Of a stretch of DNA of 15,661 nt, positions 15,055 through 15,661 are shown piece after piece. This stretch comes from an uncultured Clostridia bacterium (lineage in GTDB: Bacteria > Bacillota > Clostridia > Oscillospirales > Ruminococcaceae). The notes under the pieces are model-generated. The model searched no databases. It worked only from the letters and a program-made list of their open reading frames with translations, and was not told where the DNA came from. Positions within the stretch are counted from its first letter, which is position 1. The number at the start of each line of letters is the position of its first letter. The stretch covers positions 1 to 15,661 of the forward strand of contig CALATN010000103.1 of NCBI GenBank assembly GCA_937891895.1, written 5' to 3'. Made by a program: the position numbers and the translations under genes.

Positions 15055-15661
15055 ATGGAAAATAAAACAGAATTCAAGCCGTATATTCCTGCGTCAAAGG
15101 TTACGCCGGAACTTACGGTGACATCAATCATTATGGGTGTTATCCTCGCTGTTGTGTTCGGTGCGGCTAACGCTTACCTCGGACTCAGAGTTGGTATGAC
15201 AGTTTCAGCGTCTATCCCTGCAGCTGTTATCTCAATGGGTGTCATCCGAGTTATTATGAAGAAAAACTCTATACTCGAAAGTAACGTTGTTCAGACAATC
15301 GGTTCAGCTGGTGAATCCCTTGCAGCAGGTGCAATCTTTACACTCCCTGCACTCTTCCTGTGGGCTTCCGAAGGCGTAATGGAAAAGCCCAGTATCGTTG
15401 AAATTACACTTATCGCCCTCCTCGGCGGTCTTCTCGGTGTATTCTTTATGGTACCTCTCCGTAATGCCCTTATCGTTAAGGAACATGGCACTCTTCCTTA
15501 CCCTGAGGGAACAGCTTGTGCTGAAGTTCTTCTCGCTGGTGAAGAAGGCGGTGCAAATGCTTCTACAGTATTCGCAGGAATGGGCTTTGCTGCACTTTTC
15601 AAGTTCATCATCGACGGTATCAAGGCAGTTCCCGGCGAAGTTTCCTTCCGTGTAAAGGGCT
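15055..15661 (+). CDS. OPT-family oligopeptide transporter, N-terminal part (runs off the window)
   Basis: The first 202 residues of a multi-pass membrane transporter, open to the window edge. ATG 15055 follows GGAGG by five bases. Conserved features of the OPT family are visible: VTPELTVTSIIMGV at the first helix, AANAYLGLRVGMTVSASIPA, then NVVQTIGSAGESLAAGA and PALFLW, and RNALIVKEHGTLPYPEGTACAEVL. Prokaryotic members are proton-coupled carriers of about 600-650 residues, taking up small peptides or metal chelates; the substrate here cannot be told. Full length and downstream genes are outside the window. Confidence 0.93.
   Translation, partial: MENKTEFKPYIPASKVTPELTVTSIIMGVILAVVFGAANAYLGLRVGMTVSASIPAAVISMGVIRVIMKKNSILESNVVQTIGSAGESLAAGAIFTLPALFLWASEGVMEKPSIVEITLIALLGGLLGVFFMVPLRNALIVKEHGTLPYPEGTACAEVLLAGEEGGANASTVFAGMGFAALFKFIIDGIKAVPGEVSFRVKG

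Overview
The window looks like a low-to-moderate GC Gram-positive member of the Clostridia, most likely Oscillospiraceae and Ruminococcus-like. The evidence is strong AGGAGG-type ribosome sites, sigma-A promoters with TTGACA/TATAAT spacing, an ECF vitamin transporter, a CnaB-repeat surface protein and an OPT transporter. The genus is inference from overall style; no marker gene is present.

Layout. Bases 1-130 hold the 3' end of an unrecognised GC-rich gene. Bases 221-1237 encode a receiver (REC) plus histidine-phosphotransfer (Hpt) protein. Its first ~60 codons are GC-rich and look like an OmpR-family regulator, while the rest is AT-richer and looks like the tail of a hybrid kinase, so there is a compositional and family seam near base 400. 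A terminator and a clean promoter follow, then a 2059-residue secreted, membrane-anchored surface protein (1390-7569) with about five diverged N-terminal beta domains and eleven CnaB-type repeats. A hairpin terminator at 7581-7616 is shared with the convergent operon to the right.

The centre of interest is the minus-strand operon 13530 -> 7615. A consensus promoter reads into a cobalamin riboswitch and an intrinsic terminator, then into five tightly packed or overlapping genes. In order these are a secreted beta-domain protein with a wall-sorting-like tail, a membrane-tethered protein with an alpha/alpha-barrel-like domain and a transcobalamin-like beta domain, EcfT, a fused EcfA-EcfA' ATPase, and an ECF S component. 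The second protein has the same domain order as animal intrinsic factor/transcobalamin. Together the genes read as a complete B12/corrinoid capture and import system: a surface binder, a membrane-tethered binder, and an energised ECF importer, all under B12 control.

To the right are a macrodomain-like TIGR02452/DUF2263 protein (13549-14349) and a two-repeat YegP-like DUF1508 protein (14399-14776), both on the minus strand. They are separated by a terminator that abuts the ribosome site of the distal gene. A 278-base divergent intergenic region follows with a promoter on each strand. The last gene (15055 to window end) is the N-terminal part of an OPT-family oligopeptide transporter. No tRNA, rRNA, insertion sequence or CRISPR array was seen.
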